Assembly (NCBI RefSeq): GCF_001632365.1
Contig: NW_024468523.1
Location: 62,001 to 126,000 of the forward strand
Direction of reading: 5' to 3'
Origin: Laetiporus sulphureus 93-53
Lineage: Eukaryota > Basidiomycota > Agaricomycetes > Polyporales > Laetiporaceae
DNA: 64,000 nucleotides
Both the position numbers and the translations under genes were made by a program. This document shows, piece after piece, positions 24,562-37,195 of this stretch. Position 1 is the stretch's first letter. Every line of letters starts with the position of its first letter. Under the pieces are notes generated by a model. That model had not been told where the DNA came from. It saw nothing but the letters and a program-made list of their open reading frames with translations, and did no database searches.

Positions 24562-25637
24562 ATGGCCATGCAGGGCTCACCGGTATCTTGGCCTCGCACG
24601 TCACCCACTGAGTCCACGTCGAGCACGACTTTCAGTTTCATAGCGGACGATACGGAGCGCTCGGATGCATTCCCGGCCGTCCTGATTGTCCGCAATTCGA
24701 AGTTCTACCTCGAGGATGGGACGGTGATCCTCCGCGTGAGTGTCATGCAATTTTAATGTCATTTTGGGGCATTCTGCGATCGATGAGTGCCGAGTAGGTG
24801 CGATATGAGCCTTGGGGAGAGACGCCGGAAGATCACCTGTTCAAGGTGCATCGGTATTTTTTGGAGCGCGATTCAGAAGTCCTTCGAAGGATACTTTGTC
24901 TGTCTCCAGGAAAGAATGGACAAGATGGGATGGCGGAAGAGACAGCCATTCTGCTACCGGACGTTACGCCTGTCGAGACAGAGTGCCTCTTGTCTTTCCT
25001 ATACTTCGGGTGAGTCTGACCAACTTTTCTGCCTCAATGATACTTTCGCTTCTAAGTCACGATCATCGTTGTTTGCGATATAGCATGTACGAGAGAGACG
25101 TGCCTCTCGTTGACTGGCAGGCGCTGCTATCCATCTCATCCAAGTTCAAGTTTCAGAAGATTCGGGAGCGCGCGATCAACGAGATCACGACACATCATCC
25201 TCCGCTCGACCCTGTCGAGAGGCTCGCTCTTGCCGCCAAGCACGATGTCCCTCAGTGGCTGAAGTCTGCTTACGTTGAATTGTGCCAACGTACACGAGCG
25301 CTGTCCCCACTCGAAGCGAAGCGATTGGGACTGGAGACGGCCATGCGTCTCGCGGGAGCGAGGGAGGCCGTGCTGCAACGGCGTCTTGAACGACTAGGTA
25401 GGTTTGTCGCACACTATGCATCTTGGGTAGCTAATTGCACTGTCGTCAGACGTTATGGAGACTGCTGGAGTTCTGCCGACAGAAGATATCTCGTTGATCG
25501 TATCTCAAGTTATTGAGGCCGAATTCTTCAAGGAAAGGCCAAAAATAAATATCGGCAGTCATTCTAGTTCTGTGCACGAGGTGACAAACTACGGTGCTCC
25601 GCCACCACTCCCTAGGAGGAAGAGGATGAAATCTTGA
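24562..25637 (+). CDS. BTB/POZ domain protein (copy 2)
   Basis: ATG at 24562 (MAMQGSPVSWP). Spliced exons give a short Ser/Thr-rich head, then FYLEDGTVILR, the BTB core DHLFKVHRYFLERDSEVLRRIL, an acidic linker, AILLPDVTPVETECLLSFLYFG, then MYERDVPLVDWQALLSISSKFKFQKIRERA and a helical C-terminal region. It ends in a basic tail LPRRKRMKS, reminiscent of LPRRTIRL in copy 1. Intron positions match copy 1 (after ILR/ILK, before MYER/MYQP, and before the final exon). The N-terminal low-complexity region is much shorter than in copy 1. Partner and role are unknown; membership of the agaricomycete BTB family is clear. Confidence 0.85.
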
Positions 25638-27299
25638 CACGACGGTCTGGTGTACTGAAACATTTTCAAAAGATTTCACTGCGTTGACGGACGTCGTTCC
25701 CTTGATTCCTGCGTCATGTTATTGATATTTGCTCCTCGTGAATGGTCTTATCCTAGTAGCGCCCATGATGTGAGCGACTCTTTCGCTACGTATCGTCTCA
25801 CGATCAATGGGCCAACTGAGCACACCGGCGTGCTTGACAGCATACTTGTACGCTACAAATTGTGCATATTGTCTCTAATTGTCCTCTACATACGAGAATT
25901 GCAATTAACCTGTGACTGCACGGAACAGATGTAAGGAACCCCAGTGTGGCGCATCGCAACTACAGTTACGAAGGGAGCGGCGTCAGCGTTAGGGATTGCT
26001 ATGGGGAATATGACAGATGAGATTGTTGTGTCAAGGGCCTGCGTTGCCTGGGGGTCTGGAGGATTGGGGGCGACGGCGTAGATAAACCGATGGTAGGGCT
26101 TCCTTTGAGAACGAAATGGGTGATAGTAGTCGGCTAGCGGAGAGCATGGGAAGGTCAAAGCAGCCGGTTGGAACATGATACTGTAATAGGTGCAGACGCG
26201 CGTCCTAAGTCCAGGGCCCGAGGTTGACGCATGAAAAGGGCATATAAATAGATCCAACATATCCCAGAGTTGAGTGAAGCAGTGCTCTCACAGATGTAAA
26301 CTGTTGGAAATTGGGTAGCCCCAGTTCTGATAATGATATTTCGAGATATTTCGAGACGGCACAAGGAATCGAGCCGATTGACGCGGCGAGGAAAGCCCGC
26401 TTGGGAGTCGACATCAAAGTGATGCACCTTTGCACGTCCGATAATGGACAATGTTGTGTACACCGTGTAAATTTGCTCGAGCATCTCCGTTGCTAACGGA
26501 GCAAGTGGTCATCGAGGAAACGGTGCGGCTCCAGAAGGGGTCGACTTGGAGTCATGTTTGACGGCCCCGAGGCTGCGACAAGGCGGTATCTTTGGCATGT
26601 CGTGGGAGTTGGAGCTCCGGAGACGAGGGATGCTCTGATGGGAACGTTCGTCCGTCAAGATATATTGAATGCTTGACAGGCACCGCAAGATGGCACCAAT
26701 TTTTTCGTCTGATGCCACCATAGTCCGAGCATTTTCGACCAGACCAGGCGACTCAATGAGCTACTAGGAAGACAACGTTGTGCCACAGGCATTGACTGAT
26801 ACGTCTGATTGGCCGACTTGCCGGCCCCAAACGCCCAGATCCGAGATCGATCGCCGCCAAAATATTTTTGTTCCGCCTGAAGAGACGCTCACACTCGTTC
26901 ACTATTCTCACCCACTGAGCCGATTGCCGTTGCTGCTCAGATGCCACATACTGCACAGAAATGTGTACACATCGTCCACGCGAGTTCACAAACAAACGGC
27001 CGCATTCGGGCCCCTCAGCGCCCAAGCGCTGCCAATTTGCCTCGATGTGGCGGCTCGCTGTGCGCTCAAAGTGACGCGATTGACAGCTATTGTAGGGATG
27101 CAGTGACGCGGAAAGTGTGCTCTAGCCGGAATAATGCAAGTGAATACCCCACGCGCGTGGCTGTGCATCTAGGCGATGGTATCCCTATATCAGAGCCCCA
27201 CCTGTGCCTCGTGCCACACGCGTCTACCCCGCCCGCTATGCTCTCCTGCTAGTCCTTCCTTCAACAGCTTTCTCTCCTCTCTACTCACCATCTATCGCC
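25638..27299. other. Gene-free stretch
   Basis: About 1.66 kb without a supported gene on either strand. Frames near 26155-26484 (-) and 26780-27106 (+) look like chance. The right end is the promoter and leader of the next gene. Confidence 0.55.
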
Positions 27300-29228
27300 A
27301 TGTACAATCCCCTCGGCTCCCCGCGCGACCGCGAGGCGCTTCCCAAAACGAACGGCCAGAATGCTCAGGGAGCGATGGCGTCACGCACTCCATGGCTGAC
27401 GCGCCGCTACACCAAGCTCCTCGCCGCGGTGCTCGTCCTGCTCGTCGGCGTCCCGCTCGTGTTCAGGTTTCACGGCACCACCCATTGGCGGCCCCTCGCG
27501 GCCCCTCACGCACCAGAGCCTGAAGCCGAGCGCGTGCACGAGACACCGCCGCTCTACGGGCGGTTCCACGAGTATGAGATGCAGACGTCGCGCCAGACTG
27601 CAGATCCTCCAGACACCAAGTACATCTTCTTCGCGAACCATGCTCATAGTACGTAATGCAGTCTGTGCTTGGGAAGGCCGCACGCTGATCGGCCGCCGTG
27701 TGTGCTTTAAATACGCACAGCATGTGGCTGGGGGAATGTGATGCAGGAGCTGCTGCTGCACTCGTACCTCGCGCACCGTCTCGGCAGAACGTTCGTTTGT
27801 TCCTTCTTCGTGCTGCGGGACTGCGCAGGTTGATGGGATTTCACGTTATCCAGATTCGTGTACTACAACTACACATGGGGCCGTGATGGCCCAGACATCG
27901 CGTCGTACAACGGAATTCCTATCCCTTCGAGGATCCCGCTGACCGCGCTTTTGCAAGGTGCGTCCGTGCACATTATCTATGGAGATATTCTTCTGAATAG
28001 TCGTTCATGGTAAATTGTTTACACAGGCCCAGTCACCGGCGCACCTTCCATTACCGATCCGTACGCTCCTCGGCCGATGGCCATCTCTGAGGACTATTAT
28101 GCGGAGATCTGCCCGCCCGAAAAGCGGAGGCTGATCGACAGTGGCCCCATCGACAAGTCACTGGGAGTCAGCACCGTCGCCACGATCGCAGAGAAGTGGA
28201 TCGAGATCTTCAGCACTATAGACGACAAGTGTGTCGAGGTGCCGAGGGATGCATACCCAGTTTTCGATATCTTGTAAGTCTATCATTCCCGGCACTCCGT
28301 ACCGCATATATGCGCGGCCGCCACTCGTTGTCGGCCATATCTGATGCTTCCGTTCTTTCTGATAGCATCTTTGGCTCTGCCGAGCGCCTGCTTGACGCCT
28401 GGCCATCCCTCTCGCGCTCGCCGACTCTGCAAGAGTTCGGTTGGTCACCGCTCATCGAGCTGGCCTTTGACACGAACCGCGAGCTCATCGCGCCCTCGCA
28501 TATCTTCGAGCCTGCGCTGCTCTCGACGCCGCTCCGTGTTCCCGCGCCCGCTGCTTACTCCTTCGACGTAGACAGTGCGAGCAGCGTTCACACCGCGCAG
28601 GTGACGCCGAGCGGCGCTCGGTACACGCCGGTGCCCGGGCTTCTCGCGATGCATATCCGGCGCGGCGACTTTGCGGAACACTGCGTGAACCTCGGCAAGT
28701 GGGGTGCGGCGTACAGCGGGTTCAACTCGTTCCCTGCGCTGCCGGACAAGTTCCCCGTGCCGTCGCATCTGCCCGAGGACGAACGCGTAGAGGCGTTCCG
28801 GCCACATTGCTATCCGGACATTGACGAGATCGTGCGCCGCGCGGAGGAGGTCGCGTTGGAGGAGGAGGTGAAGGGAAGGCAAAGGCTGAGAGATGTGTAT
28901 ATTATGACGAATGGCCCAGCGGAATGGGTCGCGGAGCTGAAGGAACGGCTGGTGCAAAAGGGGAATGGGCGCTGGAGGATGGTGACGAGTAGTAGAGATT
29001 TGATGCTCAATTGGGAGCAGAGGTATGTGAAGCAGGCGGTGGATATGTTGATTGGGCAGCGCGCGCAGGTCTTCGTAGGGAACGCGGTGCGTATTTTGTT
29101 CTGTTCATTCTGTCACGGATTGTTCGTTGATTATATGCACTTCATGCCAGTTCTCGAGCTTGACCGGTATCATCAACATGGCGCGTATGGCGAGCGGTGT
29201 CCCACCAGAACAAAGCCGGCTCCTCTGA
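27300..29228 (+). CDS. GDP-fucose O-fucosyltransferase-like type II membrane protein
   Basis: ATG at 27300; exon 1 is 27300-27648. A short cytoplasmic head is followed by one hydrophobic segment (LLAAVLVLLVGVPLVF, residues about 40-56), a signal anchor placing the catalytic part in the secretory lumen. Spliced exons continue with FFANHAHTCGWGNVMQELLLHSYLAHRLGRTFVYYNYTWG, then SAERLLDAWPSLS, AMHIRRGDFAEHC and LGKWGAAYSGFNSFP. The end is DVYIMTNG, DMLIGQRAQVFVGNAFSSLTG and TGA at 29226-29228. CGWGN near the N-terminus, the H.RRGDF motif and the closing GN.FSSLTG segment are the hallmarks of a basidiomycete family related to protein O-fucosyltransferases (PF10250-like). Acceptor and donor are unproven. 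One intron may use a weak GTTCGT donor after GRT. Confidence 0.75.
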
Positions 29229-29829
29229 GCCTGACGTCCGAGCGACCACCTATGTCTCTTCACATCAGTAATGCTAACGTGTTCTTGTAAATTATCGCGG
29301 CCCTTGGTTCCGTATCCGTCCTACATTCGCCTTAAGATAGTGTACGTCTAACTTTTTGAATTTTGAATTTTGAAGAGCACGCCTGATATTTTCTGGAGCC
29401 TATGCTGTGGCAATAATTAAAGTCAGAGCTGAAGAGGTACGCAGCGGGTAAGGGGTTGAGGTTGGCGAGGGTCAGTGATTTGATGGCAAGGAGGGGAGGG
29501 CAGCTCACGAGCGCTTGGACGACAGGGCGTCTACTCCCTGTCACTCCGCGTCACCCACGGGCGTCTATTGCGTCCCTTCGCGTCGACTCCCGCTAATTTC
29601 TCTTTTGCCCTACCGTGGTAGTGTCCGCGTCGTAAACGTAGAGCGAGTCCAGCGGTTTCACATGGTCTGATGGGTCTCGTCTGTTAGAGCAATTTTCACT
29701 CATGAATGCTCATGGTGGCGCTCTATGCAAGTGTTCCCGATCATGAGGGGTTTCGACATCATTTCTAACACTGCCATCTGAATCGGCAGGCTCGTCAGCT
29801 CAGCAGTATCGAGGACCGCGACACCTGCG

Positions 29830-31443
29830 ATGCGGTTCCCAGAGGAAAACTTACTGGCTACAATCCCTGAAGGGGATGGCTTCTTCGTTGCCTCGCCTGG
29901 AGCCCTGCTCAAGGCCGGCCGCTACAGCATCATTCGCAAGCTAGGAAGAGGGGTCTGCTCAAATACGTTCCTAGTGGAGGATCTTCAACCCAAGTATGTT
30001 TTGAGTGCCGTTGTAACGCAGTAATGTTAAGTCGAGCCTCGACTAGGTCGTTGTCTTCCAAATACTTGGCAGCAAAGATATTGACTGTGGCGTCCACTGC
30101 TGCTCTGGAGAAGGGTTCCATCCATGAACCTGAGTTCCTTCAGGCCGTTGCTCACCGACGGAAGAGCACGCCTGTGCCGTCATTGCCCGTTCTCGAAGAC
30201 CATTTCGCTCAAAGAGGCCTCCATGGAATTCATTATTGCCTTCTCACCGCTCCTTTACGGTCCGATGTCCATGCCTTCCGCACCTCTGCTGCCTCAGGAA
30301 AGCTCGCTGTCCATGTCGTCAAGCCGATAATTGCTTGTGTGGTTGAAGGCTTGAAGGCGTTGCATTCGCTTAATATTATCCACGCAGGTATGCAGCTTAC
30401 TTTTCTTCCGGTGTTGTGGCGATACCTGGGTTGCCCACGTTCGTTAACATACCCGCTGTGTAGACGTCAAGGCGGACAATGTGTTATTCCTAGGTCCAGA
30501 CACAGCAGAGATTGAGGAAACAATTGCGAGGGAACCTCCATTGGTCGACGGTACGTTCGAGTTCCGAGGTACGCAATATCCGATTCTCCGGTCGCAACCG
30601 TTCCAGCCAGGGATCTCGTGGGATGTATCTTCGTTCGACGCGGAAACCATCCAGGTGGTATTAAGCGACCTCGGAGCTGGTACGTCAGCGTCTCTTTATC
30701 TCTATGTTCCGTGACAGAGTTGACATGTATGCGGCAACTGCAGCCTTATGGGCCGACAAGCCCAAACCTCCGGGTGACATCGGCGCATTTGCGTTGCGTG
30801 CGCCTGAGAATATCATCCGCGCTGAATGTGGCAAGGAGATCGATATTTGGGCTGTTGGGTGTATGGTGCGTGTGCATCTATGACATCCGGTTCTCCGATC
30901 GTCACCTCATGCTAACAATCGTTCGTCCTCTCACTTGCTGTAGACGTTCGAGCTCCTTACGGGACAGATTCTCTTCCGACCTCAGCCCACCACAGATCTC
31001 ACTGCGGACGAAAGTCTGCTCTTGTTGCAGTACGCTTTGACCGGTGAGACCCTGGACAAGAGCCTGGCCGAGCAGTCTCGCGCCAAGGATCAGTACTTCG
31101 ACAACGAAGGTGAGTTCACGCTTCCTTCGTTCGTTCAGCTGGCGTTACACTCAACTGCATCGTATACACAGGGGACTTCGTGAAAGCCAAGGCGAATCCC
31201 TATCCTCGCCAAACACTCAAAGAGCTCTTGACCGAACACACCGAGCTCACTGCGATTCAGGTCGAGGCTGCTGCCCGATTCATTGGGGATTGTTTAAGGC
31301 TTGATCCTGGTGATCGGCTGAGCATTGAGCAGTTGGACCAGCATCAATGGCTGGAGACTGCATTTATGGGAGGTATGGACGAGGCGGAACAACCTCCTCA
31401 TTCCGATGCTGCGCCTGAGTCTCAACGCCAGCCTGCTTTGTAA
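29830..31443 (+). CDS. SRPK-like protein kinase
   Basis: ATG at 29830. Exons give GRYSIIRKLGRGVCSNTFLVED (Gly-rich loop), YLAAKILTV (catalytic Lys), HSLNIIHADVKADNVLF (catalytic loop, HADVK where most kinases have HRDLK), VVLSDLGA (SDLG in place of DFG), FALRAPENII (APE motif) and EIDIWAVGCMTFELLTGQILF. A C-terminal helix region follows and the gene ends at TAA 31443. The SDLG/HADVK pair and the APENII segment resemble the SR-protein-kinase-like families expanded in basidiomycetes. Catalytic Lys, Asp and Asn are all present, so activity is plausible. It lacks the long spacer and docking features of true SRPKs, so the substrate should not be assumed. Confidence 0.8.
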
Positions 31444-32268
31444 AGTAATTCGTGTCCAGTGAAGCTGAATTGAGATTTTGTGTATTTTATTGCAGTTTGT
31501 ATCTCTGAGCACGAGGGTTACCCAGCAGTGAGAACAACAAGGAGTGGCTGGCTTAGCCTAAGCCTGGCAGCCAGACGGCGGACGAAATTGTGGCCACGTC
31601 GCGTCACAGCACATGACCTATGTCACGCATCAGTGGCGACCTGTGGCGATTCGGCTTTCTCCCGAGCGAGAACGACGTTCAGCGCTGAACGTCCATCTCG
31701 AGCTGAATAGTGTTAGCACATATAGATGCCTCTAGCTCAACTGTCTCTTAATTGTGTCTCATGTTTCACCGCAGAGACTCGTTGTACTCGTTGCTAGGCG
31801 CTGAAAACCCCGCTCACTGGTGCAGTGGTACTAGCACTCGACGGCTCTCCTTCAAATATCCTTCCCTTCGGCTTCCACGAGTGGCAAACATCCACCAGTC
31901 TACATATACTTCTCAATAGCTGGGTATTCGATGCGTGAACAATTTGGTTCCGCAGCGGCAGCGCGTCATTCTCCGCATGCACAAGCTGCGACAAGCTCGA
32001 AGACAATACACGCTGCCTAGCCGACGCTGCGATTATATTTCCGCACAACAGTGCCCGCTGTTTTGGCGGTGCCCGCTGCCCAGCAATCGCACTCCATATA
32101 GCTGTTTCAGCAGAACACAATGGTGGCCTGCGATGAAAGGCTGATGCTCCGGCCGCCCCATGCTCGGTGGCGGACTGCCCGAGTATATAAAGGTCGGCGC
32201 ACGAAAGCAACTGCACACATACCAATTCATCCGTATAATAAACCTCGCCGTATTCCGCGTTTACTATC
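31444..32268. other. Intergenic region with TATA promoter
   Basis: No supported plus-strand gene. The 195-residue minus frame 31794-32381 overlaps the first exon of the next plus gene and resembles no family; I take it as chance. TATATAA at 32184-32190 is the main signal. Confidence 0.5.
32184..32190 (+). promoter_or_regulatory. TATA box of small orphan gene
   Basis: GAGTATATAAAGG is a near-consensus TATA element, 79 bp upstream of the ATG at 32269. Confidence 0.6.
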
Positions 32269-32818
32269 ATGCATACAACCACGGGCCGCCATCGCACAAA
32301 GAAACGTGCAAGAGTGCCGTTTACTTGGCCACGCTTCACGCCTCGCGGCCCCGTCGAGGATTTCTGCTCGCCATCCAACATGCTGAAGAACTTCGACTAC
32401 AGCGGAGAGGACCTCCGCATCCCCCCGATGATATCGCATAGTGAAATTGTACGTGCCTTTCTTGGTACCTTGTAATGATCGTTCGGTTTTCTAATGGCAT
32501 GCTTGCAGGGACCGCTCACTCGCCAACTCCTCAAGGACCTTGCGGAACGCGGGCAAGAGTACGCCATGTGCACTCCACACTGGGCTCGACGAAGACACGT
32601 TGATAAAAAGGTCGCATTCCGCAAGGTGGAGCGATTGTATCCCGTGCCGCAGCACATCGACATACCGCAATTCTTGAGGGAGGTGAGTACCTTTGAGCAT
32701 TGCATGTTTGAGCCAAATTTTATACCTGTCACAGATGGAGCGAGGACTCGAGCCACGGCTCAAGCTGCATTGCTGCGATGGTGCGTGCCAATATGAAGAT
32801 CACGGCTTTGTGGCGTAG
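32269..32818 (+). CDS. Uncharacterised small basic protein (145 aa)
   Basis: Three exons, 32269-32448, 32509-32682 and 32735-32818, joined by two phase-0 introns with clean GT-AG ends (GTACGT..GCAG, GTGAGT..ACAG), give a 145-residue protein ending in TAG. The N-terminus is very basic (RHRTKKRARVPFTW). The middle is helical and charged (LLKDLAERGQEY, RRRHVDKKVAFRKVERLYPVP), and the tail has a small Cys cluster (HCCDGACQYEDHGF). I do not recognise the family. The tight splicing and upstream TATA box argue for a real gene. Confidence 0.5.
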
Positions 32819-35800
32819 TTTGTGCCACGTGCCGCATTATTCAAGAGCATCGACGTCGCGTGTCCGCCCGATGAAGCTCAGAAAAAAGCTTTCGGCGGCC
32901 AGCATATTTCCTCCAGGACCAGTCGCCACGCATAGGGTTACTACTAGCAAGTGGCATTCTGCGGATCCGTCGGGGGACGTCAACACATCAGTTTGCGCGC
33001 CGGAAGCGGGCGTTTGAGGTCCGTCAATCTCGTGGACATTCAAGCTGCCCAACGACCGGTGCGCAGGCAGCCTTGCGTTCAGAGAGGTCGTCGTGAAGGA
33101 ATCGTTGGAAAACGTCATTTATCGAAACAAAAAACCGAGAAGTTGAAGAACGTGGGCGTCGGGCGTTAGGACTGCCAAAAAATCGAGCCACACCGCCATG
33201 CCGCACGTGTCGCCTGGTGCCACGGCGACTGCGCTCAGATTGGCTGCGCATCCCATCCTCCCGGCCCTCGAAATATCTCCCTCACCTGCTATCTTACTCC
33301 TTTCTCTAGAATCTGCAGGCAGTTATCGACACGCTGTTGTCTGACAATGCTATCAAAATTCACAACGCTTCATGAGTCTGTCTGTACAATCCGTTCAGCG
33401 AAACTTGGTGGTCTCGAGCATAATTTTGATGTTCACATCCGCGAAAACGGAGGGCGTTGATACGCTATCCCGGGAAGAATATGTAGACGTATTGCAACCG
33501 GCATTCTCGCTCCGTTCTCAGCAAGGATACTCAACGCCGATCTCATCTGCGGGCTGTATCACAATCAGTGAAATTGGGTCAGTGCGGCAGGAGCTCACGG
33601 CATACGGATAGGCTTGGCACTGTAATCTTAGATGACACTCACTGGCAGTCTTTTGACATTCCCAGTTGCATTTCTGAGCGCCTTGTTGGGGCAGTTACTC
33701 CTCCATTACATTATTGAATTTGGACGTCTGATCGGAACATTTGTGATGGTTCGCTTTGAGACGAAGCCACGGTCGTTGGCCATGGATTCACTCATCGTTA
33801 CAGACTGTACAGTCGGATAAGCGGTTAATATCGCCATTTGTAGGCTCATTTGAGATTTATCACTGGATATATTTATGACAGCACACTATCTTTGTTTTCT
33901 GAAAACGCCGCGATAGAGACTAATCTATGTACAGGACAAGGAGTAGAGGGGAGGATTATGCGGAAAAGATCCGGAATGCAGCCAGGTGAGACGGTGCGTA
34001 CGAAGGCCGATGTGCCACTCACAAATAGCAAGCAAGCGCACAATCAGCGTGAACCTGACAGCACAGCTCGGACACCCATTCTCTTCCCTTATTCGTCGTC
34101 CTCCCAATGCGACTCCATTTCTTCCTCGACATCATCCATCCCCTCTTCCTCATTCATGTCCTGTTGAGCATCGCCGGTAGTAACAACACTGTTTGCCGTG
34201 CTGCGGGGTTCCGCAATGCCTTGATCATCATGTTCAATAGAGTTTTGCGGGTGAGAGCGATCGCTCTCTAGGGTTTGTTCGGTCGACATCCTCTTGCGTT
34301 TGGAGCCCACGCCGTGACCGAATAAAGAGGGCGTTTGGGATGACTCTCCGCATGTGGAGCGCGCTGCGGCTCGGACGTCGAGGAGGACATGAGAGATCGA
34401 GACGAGACCGAGTCTGTAGAATCATCAGCATGTCATTGGTGGAGAAAATGAAAGAGGATTGTTTAACGGGTATTGTAAATAAGCGGCGACATTTCTAGCA
34501 CTCTGCTAAATCCATAGTCATGTATGGCAGAATGGTTAGCATCCAAGTTGCAGAATATATGCGGTGGGTGGAGAAATCATACACTTAGGACGTTCACGAA
34601 TTCGAATATGGTCTGTAATAAGGTCAGCAGTAGTAGTGATCTGAATAATATGCTTTAGACATTGTCAAATTGTTTCCGATTCAACTTCTCACGTCAGTTG
34701 AATTGTACCTGTGAACATGGTATATGCAAATGTTATTTGAGCTTCGAAATACATAGTCATTTTCGGACAGCCGTACCGTCTCTAAGCAGTAGTGCTGCAA
34801 GCGGGGGATTCCTCGTAGACAAGAGATAAACAGTGGTTGGTCTATGGTGAACATATAGCTTGCGCCAACAAATTGCGAGCGCCATGCTGTCGGCAGTTAT
34901 AACACAGACAATATTGGCTAGTCCTACTGCAGCGGGTTTGTCAGAGAAGTGTGGAAGAAAGCATTCTTGAGTGCGGCTGGCGCGCCCTATATGATGCAAG
35001 GAGCGATTAATGGTTGGGAGAAGAGCCAAGGTGCAACGGACGGTTGGAGAGGCTGGACACTCGAGGAGCTGGCACGAAGCGTCAGTCTTAGTGCTCCGAA
35101 AGGAAGACCGTGACCGCTATAATGCGTGCAATTGCGAAGTCGGCAGATAACGGAGCAGAGACCATATTGTAACTGTATTTTGGTGTCTGCCGTGGAATTC
35201 ATGATGATTCAAGCTCAAGCCTCAGTGAGCCTTTCACGAGCTAGTCAAGGCCGTGAGCTTCTGTAGGACATGAACACAAAGGTTCGCGGTGGGGAGACTC
35301 AGTAGCGGCAAAAGATTGCCTCAAAACAGCCTACTAAAATTGCTTTTGGTTATTCACTCACAAGATGTTGCTCATGTAGAAGTAGAGCCTTGCATCATGG
35401 CGCACACCGCATAATTTACCATATGGGTGACCAAATATCCATGGAATTGCAGTACAAGATTGCTCGGGCCACCGCACGTGGAATTTGCCGATTTGGGCAG
35501 TTCCTCTCCGCCACGCGGCATTCCCACATGGAATTTTTGCATCTAAGAGAATAGAATAAGTCTCGTAAACGTAGTGTTTTCGTTGAGATCGTCCTGCTTC
35601 ATATCCAGGAGACTCCGTTGCCAAGTTAGTAGGTCAGGCGCCAAGGGCGGCTACCGCCACTTCCGGGCGAAATCCGACGATCAATCTGCTTCACGATCAC
35701 GTGCAGGCATCTCCCGGTATGGACGGAGGGTGAGCAGTGGGTTCCAGCTGGAACTTGGCGAGTGCAACATCCAGGCGACGCGATGTTATTTGCCCATCAT

Positions 35801-36094
35801 CCTCCCTACATCTATGAGCCCAGAGCACGACTTCGGGAGCAAAAGCACATCGTGCAAATCAGAGACCTTCCTCGAATAATAGGACACGGTTGATGCGGCC
35901 CGTAGACAGTCCCCATTGATGTTGTCCTCGACGGCCCGGCCTCCCCCCAAATCTCCTCGTAAACATCTCATTCATGGCTCGACCCGGTCGCCGTTAAAGT
36001 ACGCGTTGTGCAGCTCAAAACCCCGCACCTTCCCCGTTTCCGACACCCAATTCTCCAACCACACCCGGTCCCATACCTCCCATCCCCACTCGCG
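32819..36094. other. Long gene-poor stretch
   Basis: About 3.3 kb. Apart from an acidic-tailed minus fragment at 34089-34420, I see no exon with family resemblance. The plus frames 33372-33611 and 35574-35879 and the minus frames 34757-35202 lack support. The right 100 bp (pyrimidine-rich, CCCCAC/CTCC) is probably the promoter and leader of the dehydrogenase gene. Confidence 0.5.
34089..34420 (-). CDS. Possible last exon of an acidic-tailed protein
   Basis: On the minus strand, after a TCTACAG acceptor near 34415, the frame reads LVSISHVLLDVRAAARSTCG, ESSQTPSLFGHGVGSKRKRM and then a Ser/Thr-rich stretch. It ends in a strongly acidic tail (MNEEEGMDDVEEEMESHWED) with stop at 34089. A nuclear-signal-like GSKRKR followed by an acid tail suggests a nuclear protein. 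Upstream exons could not be traced, so this may be an exon of an unresolved gene or a remnant. Confidence 0.35.
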
Positions 36095-37195
36095 ATGTCG
36101 TACGTCTCACCGATTAAGGCCGCTCTGGGCAAGGTCGCGTTCGTGACGGGCGCAGGGCAGGGGATCGGCCGCGCGATTGCATGCCGGCTTGCGCGCGATG
36201 GCTTCGACATCTCCATCGGGGACATCCCACCTGCGAAGGCGAAGGTAGACGATGTGATCAAAGAAATCGAGTCTTATGGCCGCAGAGCAATCGGGGTGTT
36301 CGCTGGTAAGTGCCATCCGTCCGTTGAATGCATTCGGTTGATGTGCGATGGGCGCAGACGTCAAGGACGCGAAGCAAATCAATGCTGCGATCGAGGAGAC
36401 GGTGGAGAGGCTTGGGCCGAAGCTCTTCGTGAGCGTTGCGAATGCGGGCGTTACCCAGGTCCGGCCATTGCTCGATTGCACACCAGAGTATGTGACGTCC
36501 CCATCATTGGATGATTCGCTTATCTCGCGACTTGTGCAGGTTCATCGAGAACGAGGTGCGGATCAACGTGCTGGGACTCATGAACACCCACATCGCGGCT
36601 GCGCGGCAGATGGTCAAGCAGGGCTTCGGTGGACGCATCCTCGGTGCCGGCTCGATAGCATCATACCGTACCGCGGGTGAGTGGAAAGGTGCACGATGAC
36701 CGGGAATTTCTGGCCTGACGGGTGCGTGCTCGTGTCAGTCAATCTTGCCCCGTACGGTGCGACAAAGTTTGCGGTTCGTGGGTTCACGGAGGCGGCTGCT
36801 AAGGAGTGGGCGCAATATGGGATCCGGGTGAACGGTGGGTTTGCCGTCTTATCGGCTTGTTATCAACGTTTGTCTGACGGCCTCGGACGCGTTAGCGTAC
36901 GGCCCCGGTATCGTCGACACGCCGATGTGGGATCACATCGACCGAGAGCTGGCGAAGATCGTGGGTGTTTCCATTATTGCGATTGTCCCACTATTTCACG
37001 TGCGAGCCTGTTCTCCGTCGATAGGAGGGCATCAGCGTCGGCGAAGCGAAGGCTCAACGTGTCAAGAACGATGTACTGCTCGGGCGCATACAGGAGCCCG
37101 AGGATGTTGCCAAGCTGGTGTCGTTCCTGGCATCGGATGAGGCGGAATACATCACTGGTCAGACGATCAAGACGTGCGGCGGCGCGTCGTTGTGA
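36095..37195 (+). CDS. Short-chain dehydrogenase, acetoin/butanediol dehydrogenase-like
   Basis: ATG at 36095. Six exons joined by GT-AG introns give [21 protein letters not shown] (cofactor motif TGxxxGIG), [15 protein letters not shown] (NAG motif), [32 protein letters not shown] (catalytic Ser), [19 protein letters not shown] (catalytic Tyr and Lys as YxxxK), [21 protein letters not shown] and [16 protein letters not shown]. It ends [16 protein letters not shown]. The [13 protein letters not shown] segment and the EPEDVA...S..YITGQ end resemble bacterial and fungal diacetyl/acetoin reductases (meso-2,3-butanediol dehydrogenases), NAD(H)-dependent. The substrate is inferred from resemblance only. 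All catalytic residues are present. Confidence 0.85.

Noticed and set aside
31794..32381. 195-residue minus-strand frame
   Set aside because: Overlaps the TATA box and first exon of the plus-strand small gene, has no recognisable domain and no splice support.
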